A stretch of DNA of 33,760 nucleotides from Pseudomonas sp. S31 (GTDB lineage Bacteria > Pseudomonadota > Gammaproteobacteria > Pseudomonadales > Pseudomonadaceae). Where the stretch lies: positions 1 through 33,760 of the forward strand of contig NZ_JACVVE010000051.1 in NCBI RefSeq assembly GCF_016648105.1, in the 5' to 3' direction. The translations under genes and the position numbers were made by a program. Positions 8,207 through 18,300 of this stretch are shown here, in pieces. The notes beneath the pieces were generated by a model. The model saw only the letters and a program-made list of their open reading frames with translations. It had not been told where the DNA came from and did no database searches. Every line of letters starts with the position of its first letter. Position 1 is the first letter of the stretch.

Positions 8207-8223
8207 ATCTAACGCCATAGCAT
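8195..8223 (+). promoter_or_regulatory. Candidate sigma-70 promoter for leuCD
   Basis: A -35 element TTGAGT (8195-8200) and a -10 element TAGCAT (8218-8223) are spaced by exactly 17 bases. Each matches its consensus at four of six positions. The -10 lies 57 bases before the leuC start. Confidence 0.45.
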
Positions 8224-8280
8224 CGCCCATACAAGCCAAGGGGTCTTTGGCATAGAAAGACGCTGATGAGGAACAGTCTG

Positions 8281-9714
8281 ATGGCTGGCAAAACGCTCTA
8301 CGACAAACTCTGGGAAGCCCATGAGGTCAAGCGCCGTGATGACGGCTCGTCCTTGATCTACATCGACCGCCATATCATTCACGAAGTGACGTCGCCCCAG
8401 GCCTTCGAAGGCCTGCGCCTGGCCAACCGCAAGCCATGGCGCATCGATGCCAACATCGCCACGCCCGACCACAACGTGCCGACCACGCCGGAGCGCAAGG
8501 GTGGCATCGAGGCCATCGTCGACCAGGTGTCGCGCCTGCAGGTGCAGACCCTCGATGAAAACTGTGACGAGTACGGCATCGTCGAATTCAAGATGAACGA
8601 CGAACGCCAGGGCATCGTCCACGTCATCAGCCCCGAGCAAGGCGCCACCTTGCCAGGCATGACCGTGGTCTGCGGCGATTCGCACACCTCGACCCACGGC
8701 GCCTTCGGTGCCCTGGCCCACGGCATCGGCACCTCCGAGGTCGAGCACGTGCTCGCTACCCAGTGCCTGGTGGCCAAGAAGATGAAGAACATGCTGGTGC
8801 GCGTCGAGGGCCAGTTGCCTGCCGGCGTCACCGCCAAGGACATCGTGCTCGCCGTCATCGGCAAGATCGGCACCGCCGGTGGCAACGGCCACGCCATGGA
8901 ATTCGCCGGCAGCGCCATTCGCGAATTGTCGATGGAAGGCCGCATGACCATCTGCAACATGTCCATCGAGGCTGGTGCCCGGGTCGGCTTGGTGGCCACC
9001 GATGCCACCACCGTCGCCTATGTCGAAGGCCGCCCTTACGCGCCGAAGGGCGAGCAATGGACGCGTGCCGTCGAAGCCTGGAAAGACCTGGTTTCCGACG
9101 ATGACGCCGTGTTCGACACCGTGGTCGAGTTGGACGCCACGCAGATCAAGCCACAGGTCAGTTGGGGCACTTCGCCGGAGATGGTCCTGGCCGTCGACCA
9201 GCGCGTGCCGGACCCGGCCGCCGAAGCCGACCTGGTCAAGCGTGGCTCGATCGAGCGCGCCCTCAAGTACATGGGGCTGAGCGCCAACCAGGCGATCACC
9301 GACATCCAGCTCGACCGCGTGTTCATCGGTTCGTGCACCAACTCGCGGATCGAAGACCTGCGCGCTGCGGCGGAAATCGCCAAGGGCCGCAAGGTCGCCG
9401 CCACCATCAAGCAGGCCATCGTGGTTCCGGGTTCCGGGCTGGTCAAGGCCCAGGCCGAACGCGAAGGCCTGGACAAGATCTTCCTCGAAGCTGGCTTCGA
9501 GTGGCGTGAGCCTGGCTGCTCGATGTGCCTGGCGATGAACCCGGACCGCCTGGAAAGCGGCGAGCACTGTGCATCCACTTCCAACCGCAACTTCGAAGGC
9601 CGTCAGGGCGCCGGTGGTCGTACCCACCTGGTCAGCCCGGCCATGGCCGCCGCTGCCGCGGTGACTGGTCACTTCATCGATGTCCGCGAGTTGATCCAAG
9701 GGAGCGCAGCATGA
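8281..9714 (+). CDS. leuC: 3-isopropylmalate dehydratase large subunit
   Basis: A 477-aa aconitase-superfamily subunit that, with LeuD, isomerises 2-isopropylmalate to 3-isopropylmalate in leucine synthesis. The [4Fe-4S] ligands are visible: Cys352 in GSCTNSR, and Cys413 and Cys416 in EPGCSMCLAMNPD. Other family marks are GDSHTSTHGAFGALA and the N-terminal IDRHIIHEVTSPQAF. The ATG at 8281 has GAGGAA about 7 bases upstream; the ATG at 8266 lacks such a site. The last bases overlap leuD (ATGA), so the two subunits are translationally coupled. Length equals that of other pseudomonad LeuC proteins. Confidence 0.98.
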   Translation: MAGKTLYDKLWEAHEVKRRDDGSSLIYIDRHIIHEVTSPQAFEGLRLANRKPWRIDANIATPDHNVPTTPERKGGIEAIVDQVSRLQVQTLDENCDEYGIVEFKMNDERQGIVHVISPEQGATLPGMTVVCGDSHTSTHGAFGALAHGIGTSEVEHVLATQCLVAKKMKNMLVRVEGQLPAGVTAKDIVLAVIGKIGTAGGNGHAMEFAGSAIRELSMEGRMTICNMSIEAGARVGLVATDATTVAYVEGRPYAPKGEQWTRAVEAWKDLVSDDDAVFDTVVELDATQIKPQVSWGTSPEMVLAVDQRVPDPAAEADLVKRGSIERALKYMGLSANQAITDIQLDRVFIGSCTNSRIEDLRAAAEIAKGRKVAATIKQAIVVPGSGLVKAQAEREGLDKIFLEAGFEWREPGCSMCLAMNPDRLESGEHCASTSNRNFEGRQGAGGRTHLVSPAMAAAAAVTGHFIDVRELIQGSAA

Positions 9715-10355
9715 AAGCCTTTACCCAGCACACCGGTCTCGTCGCGCCGTTGGACCGTGCCAACGTCGACACCGACCAGATCATTCCCAAGCAGTTCCTC
9801 AAGTCGATCAAGCGCACCGGCTTCGGCCCCAACCTGTTCGACGAGTGGCGTTACCTGGATGTCGGCCAGCCTTACCAGGACAACAGCAAGCGCCCGCTGA
9901 ACAAGGAGTTCGTGCTCAACCACGAACGCTACCAGGGTGCCAGCGTGTTGCTGGCGCGTGAGAACTTCGGTTGCGGTTCGAGCCGCGAGCACGCCCCGTG
10001 GGCGCTGGACGAATACGGCTTCCGCAGCGTGATCGCGCCGAGCTTCGCCGACATCTTCTTCAACAACAGCTTCAAGAACGGCCTGCTGCCGATCATCCTC
10101 AGCGACGAGGAGGTCGACGAGCTGTTCAAGCAGGTCGAAGCCAACCCTGGCTACCAACTGACCATCGACTTGCAGGCCCAGGCCGTGACCCGTCCGGATG
10201 GCAAGGTACTGCACTTCGAGATCGATGCCTTCCGCAAGCACTGCCTGCTCAACGGCCTCGATGACATCGGCCTGACCCTGCAGGACAGCGAGGCGATCAA
10301 GGCCTTCGAAGGCAAGCACCGCGCCGGGCAGCCTTGGCTGTTCCGTGATGCCTGA
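9711..10355 (+). CDS. leuD: 3-isopropylmalate dehydratase small subunit
   Basis: A 214-aa swivel-domain partner of LeuC. NVDTDQIIPKQFLKSI and FGCGSSREHAPWAL are conserved substrate-binding segments of LeuD-type subunits, the latter carrying the swivel Ser-Arg motif. The start codon overlaps the leuC stop by four bases, with AAGGGAG at 9698-9704 inside leuC. A REP doublet follows 32 bases after the stop, separating it from the methyltransferase gene. Confidence 0.98.
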   Translation: MKAFTQHTGLVAPLDRANVDTDQIIPKQFLKSIKRTGFGPNLFDEWRYLDVGQPYQDNSKRPLNKEFVLNHERYQGASVLLARENFGCGSSREHAPWALDEYGFRSVIAPSFADIFFNNSFKNGLLPIILSDEEVDELFKQVEANPGYQLTIDLQAQAVTRPDGKVLHFEIDAFRKHCLLNGLDDIGLTLQDSEAIKAFEGKHRAGQPWLFRDA

Positions 10356-10387
10356 GTGATGTAGCCGGTGTTTGCAGTGCCTGTGTC

Positions 10388-10463
10388 GGCCTCTTCGCGG
10401 GTAAACCCGCTCCTACAAGGATCTCGTTGTAGCTGTAGGAGCGGGTTTACCCGCGAAAGGGCC
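10388..10463. repeat. Inverted pair of REP palindromes between leuD and methyltransferase
   Basis: Units at 10388-10417 and 10434-10463 are near-perfect reverse complements of each other. They carry the core GCGGGTaaACCCGC, a variant of the pair at 3182-3288 where the centre is GA instead of AA. The spacer is only 16 bases, so the pair can fold into one long cruciform. It may attenuate read-through from leuCD. Confidence 0.9.
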
Positions 10464-10497
10464 GGCGATGGCAACACATGACTAAAGGAATACCCTG

Positions 10498-11262
10498 ATG
10501 ACCAGCACCTCCCACACCGATGTGGTCCAACGCCAGTTCGGCGAACAGGCCAGCGCCTACCTCAGCAGCGCCGTGCACGCCCAGGGCAGTGAGTTCGCCC
10601 TGCTGCAGGCCGAACTAGCGGGGCAGGGCAGCGCACGCGTGCTGGACCTGGGCTGCGGTGCCGGTCATGTCAGCTTCCATGTCGCGCCACTGGTAGCCGA
10701 GGTGGTCGCCTACGACCTCTCGCCATCGATGCTCGACGTGGTCGCCGCCGCAGCCGCCGATCGCGGCCTGGGCAATATCACCACCGAATGCGGCGCCGCC
10801 GAACGCTTGCCGTTCGCCGATGCCTCGTTCGATTTCGTCTTCAGCCGCTACTCGGCGCACCACTGGAGCGACCTCGGCGTGGCCCTGCGCGAAGTGCGCC
10901 GGGTGCTCAAGCCGGGTGGCGTGGCCGCCTTCGTCGACGTGATGTCGCCGGGCAGCCCATTGCTCGACACCTACCTGCAGACCGTCGAAGTGCTGCGCGA
11001 CACCAGCCATGTGCGCGATTATTCCGCCGCCGAGTGGTTGCGCCAGGTCAGCGAAGCCGGCCTGCACGTGCGCAGCCATAGCCGCCAGGGGCTGCGCCTG
11101 GAGTTCACCTCCTGGGTCGAGCGCATGCGCACCCCCGAGCCGCTGCGCGTGGCCATTCGCCAATTGCAGCAGGCCATGGGCGAGGAAGTGCGGCAGTATT
11201 ACCAGATCGAAGCCGATGGCTCGTTCAGCACCGATGTGCTGGTGTTGTGGGCCGAGCGCTAG
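10498..11262 (+). CDS. SAM-dependent class I methyltransferase
   Basis: A 254-aa cytoplasmic protein with a Rossmann methyltransferase core. Motif I is VLDLGCGAGHVSFHV (about residues 43-57), an acidic residue ends strand 2 in AYDLSPSML, and the later AERLPFADASFDFV and VLKPGG match the UbiE/BioC-like Methyltransf_11 family. The start has AAAGGAA 8 bases upstream. It is embedded between leuD and leuB, an arrangement I recognise from P. putida-group chromosomes, but nothing in the sequence ties it to leucine synthesis. The substrate, probably a small molecule, is unknown. Confidence 0.92.
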   Translation: MTSTSHTDVVQRQFGEQASAYLSSAVHAQGSEFALLQAELAGQGSARVLDLGCGAGHVSFHVAPLVAEVVAYDLSPSMLDVVAAAAADRGLGNITTECGAAERLPFADASFDFVFSRYSAHHWSDLGVALREVRRVLKPGGVAAFVDVMSPGSPLLDTYLQTVEVLRDTSHVRDYSAAEWLRQVSEAGLHVRSHSRQGLRLEFTSWVERMRTPEPLRVAIRQLQQAMGEEVRQYYQIEADGSFSTDVLVLWAER

Positions 11263-11328
11263 GCTCGTAGAAAAATACAGTTCGGCGTGGCCAGTTGGGC
11301 CGCGCCGCTTGAATGGATAGAGGAAAGC

Positions 11329-12411
<1,083 letters not shown>

Positions 12412-12418
12412 TCTCTCT

Positions 12419-12449
12419 GGCCCGCCACCCAAAACTCCCGGTGGCGGCC
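12419..12449 (+). other. Hairpin between leuB and asd
   Basis: CCGCCACC and GGTGGCGG pair perfectly around a loop of about ten bases, then CCCACTTTT. The T-run is short and offset, so this is at best a weak terminator or attenuator and may lower asd expression from the leuB transcript. Confidence 0.5.
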
Positions 12450-12474
12450 CACTTTTAGCAAAGGTGTAGTTGCG

Positions 12475-13587
12475 ATGAAACGTGTAGGTCTGATCGGTTG
12501 GCGCGGCATGGTCGGTTCCGTGCTCATGCAGCGGATGCTGGAAGAGCAGGACTTCGACCTTATCGAGCCGGTGTTCTTCACCACCTCGAACGTCGGTGGC
12601 CAAGGTCCGAGCGTGGGCAAGGATATTGCTCCGCTCAAGGACGCGTATTCGATCGAAGAACTCAAGACCCTCGACGTGATCCTGACCTGCCAGGGCGGCG
12701 ACTACACCAACGAGGTGTTCCCCAAGCTGCGTGAAGCCGGCTGGCAGGGTTACTGGATCGACGCCGCTTCGTCGCTGCGCATGCAGGACGACGCGGTCAT
12801 CGTGCTCGACCCGGTCAACCGCAAGGTGATCGACCAGCAGCTCGATGCCGGTACCAAGAACTACATCGGCGGCAACTGCACCGTCAGCCTGATGCTGATG
12901 GGCCTGGGCGGCCTGTTCGAAGCCGGCCTGGTCGAGTGGATGAGCGCCATGACCTACCAGGCGGCCTCCGGTGCCGGCGCGCAGAACATGCGCGAGCTGA
13001 TCAAGCAGATGGGCGGCATTCACGCGGCTGTCGCCGATGACCTGGCCAACCCGGCCAGCGCCATTCTCGACATCGACCGCAAGGTCGCCGAGGCCATGCG
13101 CGGCGAAGCGTTCCCGACCGAGAACTTCGGCGTACCGCTGGCTGGCAGCCTGATCCCGTGGATCGACAAGGAACTGCCGAACGGCCAGAGCCGCGAGGAA
13201 TGGAAGGCCCAGGCCGAGACCAACAAGATCCTCGGCCGCTTCAAGAGCCCGATCCCGGTCGATGGTATCTGCGTGCGCATCGGCGCCATGCGTTGCCACA
13301 GCCAGGCGCTGACCATCAAGCTGAACAAGGACGTGCCGCTGGCCGACATCGAAGGCCTGATCAGCCAGCACAACCCGTGGGTCAAGCTGGTGCCGAACCA
13401 GCGCGAGATCAGCATGCAGGAGCTGAGCCCGACCAAGGTCACCGGTACCCTGAACATCCCGGTGGGCCGTTTGCGCAAGCTGAACATGGGCTCCCAGTAC
13501 CTGGGTGCGTTCACCGTCGGCGACCAGCTGCTGTGGGGCGCTGCCGAGCCGCTGCGGCGCATGCTGCGGATCCTGCTGGAGCGTTGA
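12475..13587 (+). CDS. asd: Aspartate-semialdehyde dehydrogenase
   Basis: A 370-aa enzyme that reduces aspartyl-phosphate to aspartate semialdehyde, the branch point to lysine, diaminopimelate, threonine and methionine. GLIGWRGMVGSVLMQRM is the NADPH-binding start, and GGNCTVSLMLMGLGGLF carries the catalytic Cys135. QAASGAGAQNMRELIKQMG and CVRIGAMRCHSQA are substrate and catalytic segments. Length and these motifs place it in the Gram-negative Asd class. A terminator follows directly. A second Asd-like gene without the cysteine lies at 21013, beyond the inserted cassette. Confidence 0.98.
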   Translation: MKRVGLIGWRGMVGSVLMQRMLEEQDFDLIEPVFFTTSNVGGQGPSVGKDIAPLKDAYSIEELKTLDVILTCQGGDYTNEVFPKLREAGWQGYWIDAASSLRMQDDAVIVLDPVNRKVIDQQLDAGTKNYIGGNCTVSLMLMGLGGLFEAGLVEWMSAMTYQAASGAGAQNMRELIKQMGGIHAAVADDLANPASAILDIDRKVAEAMRGEAFPTENFGVPLAGSLIPWIDKELPNGQSREEWKAQAETNKILGRFKSPIPVDGICVRIGAMRCHSQALTIKLNKDVPLADIEGLISQHNPWVKLVPNQREISMQELSPTKVTGTLNIPVGRLRKLNMGSQYLGAFTVGDQLLWGAAEPLRRMLRILLER

Positions 13588-13600
13588 TCGTTCTGGTGTG

Positions 13601-13640
13601 CAAAAAACCCGTGCTGGTGACAGCGCGGGTTTTTTGTTTT
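13601..13640 (+). terminator. Intrinsic terminator after asd
   Basis: A near-perfect 15-bp stem, AAAAAACCCGTGCTG with CAGCGCGGGTTTTTT, surrounds a GTGA loop and ends in a T-run. It closes the leuB-asd transcript and marks the left edge of the ECF/Slam cassette. Confidence 0.93.
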
Positions 13641-13671
13641 GTAACGGTTACAAACAGGCGGTGCAAATCCC

Positions 13672-13701
13672 TGGCTTGGTGAGAAGTATTCTCATTATAA
13701 T
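13672..13701 (+). promoter_or_regulatory. Promoter of the ECF sigma gene
   Basis: A perfect TATAAT at 13696-13701 lies 39 bases before the sigma gene start. The -35 is poor: TGGCTT (13672-13677) with an 18-base gap is the best candidate. The -10 is embedded in the Fur-like box. Confidence 0.5.
13681..13699. promoter_or_regulatory. Fur-box-like operator ahead of the ECF sigma gene
   Basis: The 19 bases match the Fur consensus (GATAATGATAATCATTATC) at 13 positions, including the whole TCATTAT half. They overlap the -10 hexamer, so a bound Fur would block RNA polymerase. Fur control of iron-type ECF sigma genes is well established in Pseudomonas; this particular site is predicted by eye. Confidence 0.6.
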
Positions 13702-13740
13702 CGGGCTCCCCAGTTTGCCTGAGCATAGGAAAGTGCTGAC

Positions 13741-14232
13741 GTGCTGGAACAACTCTTCACCCAACATGCCCCCGCCTTGCACCGTTACCTGCTGCGCAAG
13801 AACTGCACGCCGAGCCTGGCGTCGGACCTGGTCCAGGAAACCTTCCTGCGCCTGGCCCAGATGGAAGGCGTGGAGAGGCTGCTGGCCAGCCCCGGCTACC
13901 TGTTCCGTATTGCCCACAACTTGATGATCGACCATCACCGGCGCTATGGCAGCAGGCGCTACGAGACCGAGCCATCCCTGGTGTTCGATACCTTGGTCGA
14001 CGAAGGCTGTTCGCCCGAGGATCAGGCGATCGGCGCGCATGAACTGGAGCGCCTGCATGCGTTGCTGGAATTGTTGCCCGAGCGCACACGCGATGTTTTC
14101 CTGCTGTGTCGGGTCGAGGGGATGACCCATAAAGAGGCCGCACGTTATTTACGGATTTCCACCAGTTCGGTACAAAAACACCTGGCCAGCGCACTCGTCA
14201 GGATCGGCAGGGAGCTGGAGGCCGACCTGTAG
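13741..14232 (+). CDS. ECF sigma factor, FecI/iron-starvation type
   Basis: A 163-aa sigma-70-family protein with only regions 2 and 4. Region 2 holds DLVQETFLRLAQ and GYLFRIAHNLMIDHHRR; region 4 holds LPERTRDVFLLCRVEGMTHKEAARYL and a recognition helix ISTSSVQKHLASALVRI. These are typical of FecI-like sigma factors that serve TonB-receptor signalling. The GTG start has AGGAAA 8 bases upstream. A FecR gene follows after 36 bases, then an STN-bearing receptor, which is the complete order of a cell-surface-signalling unit. The expected target is the promoter of the receptor operon at 15268-15376. A Fur-like box should limit its expression to iron starvation. Confidence 0.95.
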   Translation: MLEQLFTQHAPALHRYLLRKNCTPSLASDLVQETFLRLAQMEGVERLLASPGYLFRIAHNLMIDHHRRYGSRRYETEPSLVFDTLVDEGCSPEDQAIGAHELERLHALLELLPERTRDVFLLCRVEGMTHKEAARYLRISTSSVQKHLASALVRIGRELEADL

Positions 14233-14268
14233 TCCAGACGCATACCCAAGAGGCAGCAGCAACACACC

Positions 14269-15267
14269 GTGAACCCCTCAGACAGCATTGACCCGATCGA
14301 GCGCTGCGCCGCCGAATGGGTCACGAAGCATCGCCAAGGTCGCCTCGGCCCCGCCGAGAAAGCGGCCTATGGGCGTTGGCTGGCCGCCGATCCGCGGCAT
14401 GCCGCAGCAGCCCAGCGGCTTGATCGCGCCTGGCAAGCCACCGGGGCGTTGCGCCAAGGCTATGTGCGCCCACCCCGACCGGCACGTGGGCATGGCCCGC
14501 TGGCCTGGTTGCAAGAGGCCTTGCAGCGGCCCAAGGCCTGTGCGGGGGCATTGACGGGCTTGGCCGTGGCCTGCTGGTTGTGGTTGGCCCCGCCGTTCTG
14601 GGTGCAGGGCCTGGGGGCCGACTACCAGACCGGCTATGGCGAAGTCCGCCACGTGACGCTCGATGACGGCAGCCAGATCGACCTGGGCAGCCGCAGCATC
14701 CTCAGCATTGCCTACGACGGCGAGCGCCGCACGGTGCGCCTCAAGCGGGGTGAGGCGGTGTTCGCGCCGTCGCCCGTGGGCGAGGCGGAATCGCGGCCGT
14801 TCACGGTCCGCACGCCAGGTGCTACGGTCACTGCCCGCGGTACCCGCTACCTGGTGGCGGTCGATGAGGACGAACGCTCGGGCTGGGTCGCGGTGCTGCA
14901 GCACAGTGTCGAGATCGACCTGGTGCCCCATGATCTCGACGAAGCCTCGGCGTCTGCCGTGCTGCAACAGGGCGATAGCCTGTATTTCAGCCCCCAGGCC
15001 GGGCTCAAGCCACTGGAACAGTCGCCGCAGGAACTGGCCAGCTGGCAGCAGGGCAGGGTGGTGCTGCGCCAGTCGACCCTGGCCCAGGCAGCACGGCAGC
15101 TGGGCCGCTATCGCCCCGGCCTGACCCTGGTGCGCGGCGAGGCGTTGGGCCGGCTGCCGGTCAATGCCGTGGTGCGCACCGACAACGTCGACGACGCGCT
15201 GCGCCAGTTGGCGGCCCAGGCGCACGCCAAAGTCATGCAGCTGCCGGGCGTGCTGCTGATTTATTGA
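14269..15267 (+). CDS. FecR-family anti-sigma/signal transducer
   Basis: A 332-aa inner-membrane protein. Residues 1-60 are the cytoplasmic DUF4880 sigma-binding domain, with EWVTKHRQGRLGP and the paired tryptophan pattern RWLAADPRHAAA. One membrane span lies at about 88-110 (TGLAVACWLWLAPPFW). The periplasmic FecR domain includes GEVRHVTLDDGSQIDLGSRS and FTVRTPGATVTARGTRYLV. The C-terminal 70 residues resemble an STN-like fold that would meet the receptor's signalling domain. The start is GTG; AAGAGG is about 15 bases upstream, a wide spacing that leaves the exact start uncertain. It passes the ligand-bound receptor signal to the sigma factor encoded just before it. Confidence 0.94.
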   Translation: MNPSDSIDPIERCAAEWVTKHRQGRLGPAEKAAYGRWLAADPRHAAAAQRLDRAWQATGALRQGYVRPPRPARGHGPLAWLQEALQRPKACAGALTGLAVACWLWLAPPFWVQGLGADYQTGYGEVRHVTLDDGSQIDLGSRSILSIAYDGERRTVRLKRGEAVFAPSPVGEAESRPFTVRTPGATVTARGTRYLVAVDEDERSGWVAVLQHSVEIDLVPHDLDEASASAVLQQGDSLYFSPQAGLKPLEQSPQELASWQQGRVVLRQSTLAQAARQLGRYRPGLTLVRGEALGRLPVNAVVRTDNVDDALRQLAAQAHAKVMQLPGVLLIY

Positions 15268-15376
15268 TATAAAAACGCCATCATTTAGAATATATCGCTC
15301 TACTGCGTTTCAAGCCTTCACCCGTTACTAAGTGCAAATAAATCTTATTTGTCTTTAGCTAGGGTGTTTGCAATCG
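15268..15376. promoter_or_regulatory. AT-rich control region before the receptor gene
   Basis: This is an intergenic gap between fecR-type and receptor genes, much richer in A/T than its surroundings. It holds a perfect 7-bp inverted repeat CAAATAA / TTATTTG (15335-15351) around ATC. It is the natural place for the promoter read by the cassette's own sigma factor. No exact -35/-10 pair could be fixed because consensus sequences for these sigma factors vary. No terminator is visible here. Confidence 0.5.
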
Positions 15377-18300
15377 ATGTCAAAGGGAGCTTCGGGGTTC
15401 TTCGCCCCTCAACGTGGCAAGCTGAGCCTGGGAATTCAGCTGGCCTTGTTCACCTGCTGCGCCAGCGCATCGTCGCTGCAGGCGGCAGTCGCCGAGCCAG
15501 CCGCGGCGCTCAGCCGCCAGGCCAGCCAGTACCATGAATTCGACGTGCAGGGCGGGGCGCTCGAGGATGCCCTGGTGCGTCTGGCCAATCAGGCCGATGC
15601 CGAGCTGTACCTGACCGGCAATGCCTTTTCTGGCTTGTATGCCAACCCCGTGCAGGGCCGCATGACCCTGGACATGGCCCTGCAACGCCTGCTCGAAGGC
15701 CTGCCGGTGAGCTTCAGCCTCGGCGGCCAGGCCGACCGCCCGGTGATCCAGTTGCAGCCAGCGGCTGGCGCCAGCGCCCAGAACCCCGACGACCTGCACC
15801 CGACCTACGTCTACAGCCAGCGCGATGGCCGCTCGCGGGACGAGAAAGGCTACAGCGACATCTACGACCAGGACATCTCCACCGTCTATGCCGGCAAGGA
15901 GCAGATCGAGCGCTACAAGGGCGCCGCACCTGCCGACGTGTTCAAGGGCATGCTCAACGTCTATAGCGGCGATGCCCGCAACAGCGGAGCCCTCGACCCC
16001 AATGTGCGGGGCATCCAGGGGCCGGGGCGGGTACCGCTGACCATCGATGGCACCGAGCAGGCGCTGACCGTGTACCGCGGCTACATGGGCGCCAACAACC
16101 GCAACTACATCGACCCCAACCTGATTGGCTCGATCAAGGTCATCAAAGGCCCGAATCTGGAACGCAATGTGTACAGCGGCGTCGGCGGGGCGGTGGTGGC
16201 CAACACCCTGAGCGTCGATGACATCCTCAAGGAAGGCGAGACCTTCGGCGGCGAATTGAAGCTCGAAGGCAGCAACAACTCGGTCTCGCCCAAGCTCCCC
16301 ACCTTGCTGACCGGGCAGATGCCGGGCGACGACTACCAGTACTACCCGATCAATTCCTATTACGACCCGTCGCTGTACAAGCATCCGCGCACCAGCAGCA
16401 GCAACGGCCTGTTGTCCGGTGACGACCAGGCCTACCGCCTGGCCCTGGGCACCCGCCAGGAGCATTTCGACCTGATGGCGGCCTATGCCTACCGGGAAAA
16501 GGGTAACCACTACGCCGGCAAGAACAAGAGCAGCTACTACTCCAGTGGCGAACTGGTCGACGGCAAATGGGACTACGTGCCGAACCTGGCGCGTATCTAC
16601 AAGCCGGGCGATGAGGTGCCCAATACGTCGAGCAAGATGGAGTCATGGCTGGCCAAGGCCACCTGGAAGATCGACGAAGGGCAGACCCTGGAGTTCGGCT
16701 ACCGCGACACCGATTCGTTGTACGGCGAGATCCTGCCCACACGGATTTCCTTCTTTTCCCCAGGCACCCAGTATGACGCGGCGACCTATGGCGTGCCGCA
16801 GTGGCCGCTGAGCCATGTGCAGAGCAAGGCCTACAACCTCGAATACAAGCTCAACCCAGAGAACAACCCTTGGTTGGATTTCTATTCCAACCTGTGGATG
16901 ACCCGCACCCTCAGCGATACCTACAGCGCCGGTGGCGTACCCAACGAAACCACGGCGCAGTACCCCGAGTTTCGCAATACCGCCGTGGCCAACGCCAAGC
17001 ATGATCGCGTCGGCCTGACCCTCAGCAACCGCCTGCAATTGCTGGACACCCTTGGCCTCACGCTCGGCGGCAGCTACCAGCACGAGAAGCTCAGTTCCGG
17101 CGATAGCATCTACGACCCCACCACGTTTTCTACCACGCGGATCTTCCCCCGGGCAGGGCGGCGCGAAGAGCAGGAATACAACTTCAACTTCGATTGGCAG
17201 CCGGTCAGTTTCGCCCGCTTCACCGCAGGCGGGCGTTATTCCTCCTATTGGTCGTTCGATGACTTCCTGGCGCAGAACCAGCGCGACACCGGAGTGACCA
17301 CCGACAACGTGCAGACCGGGCGTGGCGTCACCTACAACACGCGCCAGACCCTGTCGGACGCGCAATGGCGGGCGGTGGTCGACGAGAAGCTGGCGTTCTT
17401 CAACGAGATCTGGGACCTGTTCGGCACCCCCCAGGAAGAGCGGCAGCCGACCATCGACCTGATCGAAAGCGAAACGCCCCGCGTGCTAGATACCGAGCAT
17501 CAAGCGCACTGGGCCCAGGACGGCAATGGGCGCTACCACCGCAGCAACAGCCCTTGCGCGATCGCCGCAGCGGCCGGCGAGAACATCCTCAACTGCAGTA
17601 TCGTCGGGTATTCGTCCGGCGCCGATGCGCGGGACCTGGAAGGCAACCTGGCCAATCAGCCGGTCGACGTGTCGGCCAAGCATCGCCGGGATCATGGCTG
17701 GGTGCCGAACCTCTCGGCCACGTTCTACACCTCCGAAAACGGCCGCTTCTACCTGCGCTACAGCGAGGCGATCCGTTACCCGAGCATGTTCGAAAGTACC
17801 ATCGGTTTCTCGGCCTCGTTGTCGCCATATCCATTGAAACCGGAACATGCGCACAACTATGAGGCGGCCTACATTCACAACCTCAGCGGTGTGTTGGGCA
17901 GTGAACAGGCAGACATAAAACTCACCTACTACCACAACACCACCAACGATGTGATCGAGCGTGACCCGCAGTTGATGTTCTCCAATATCGAGAAACAAGT
18001 GACGGCGGGCGTCGAACTTCAGGGGCGCTATGACAGTGGCAGGTTCTTTACCGACCTGAGTGTCGCGCATGTGCTGAAAAACAAAGTGTGCGATGAAAAC
18101 AGCGCCATCACCCTCGACCCCACCGGGGGGATCCCCAACTGCGTCGACGACGGTTTCGTCGGCGGCTACCTGGCCGGCATGGCCATGCCCGAATGGTCGG
18201 CGAACCTGGGCATCGGTGCGCGCTTTCTCGACCGTCGTCTCGAAGTCGGCGGCCGGGTCATCTACTACAAGGGCCACGACAGCAAGTTCTCCAGCAACTA

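Noticed and set aside
8209..9699. 496-codon minus-strand frame opposite leuC
   Set aside because: Antisense shadow of an unmistakable leuC; no family motif is seen.
15335..15351. The CAAATAA/TTATTTG palindrome as a Fur box
   Set aside because: Only 9 of 19 positions fit the Fur consensus at the best register, so it is listed as an unassigned operator candidate instead.
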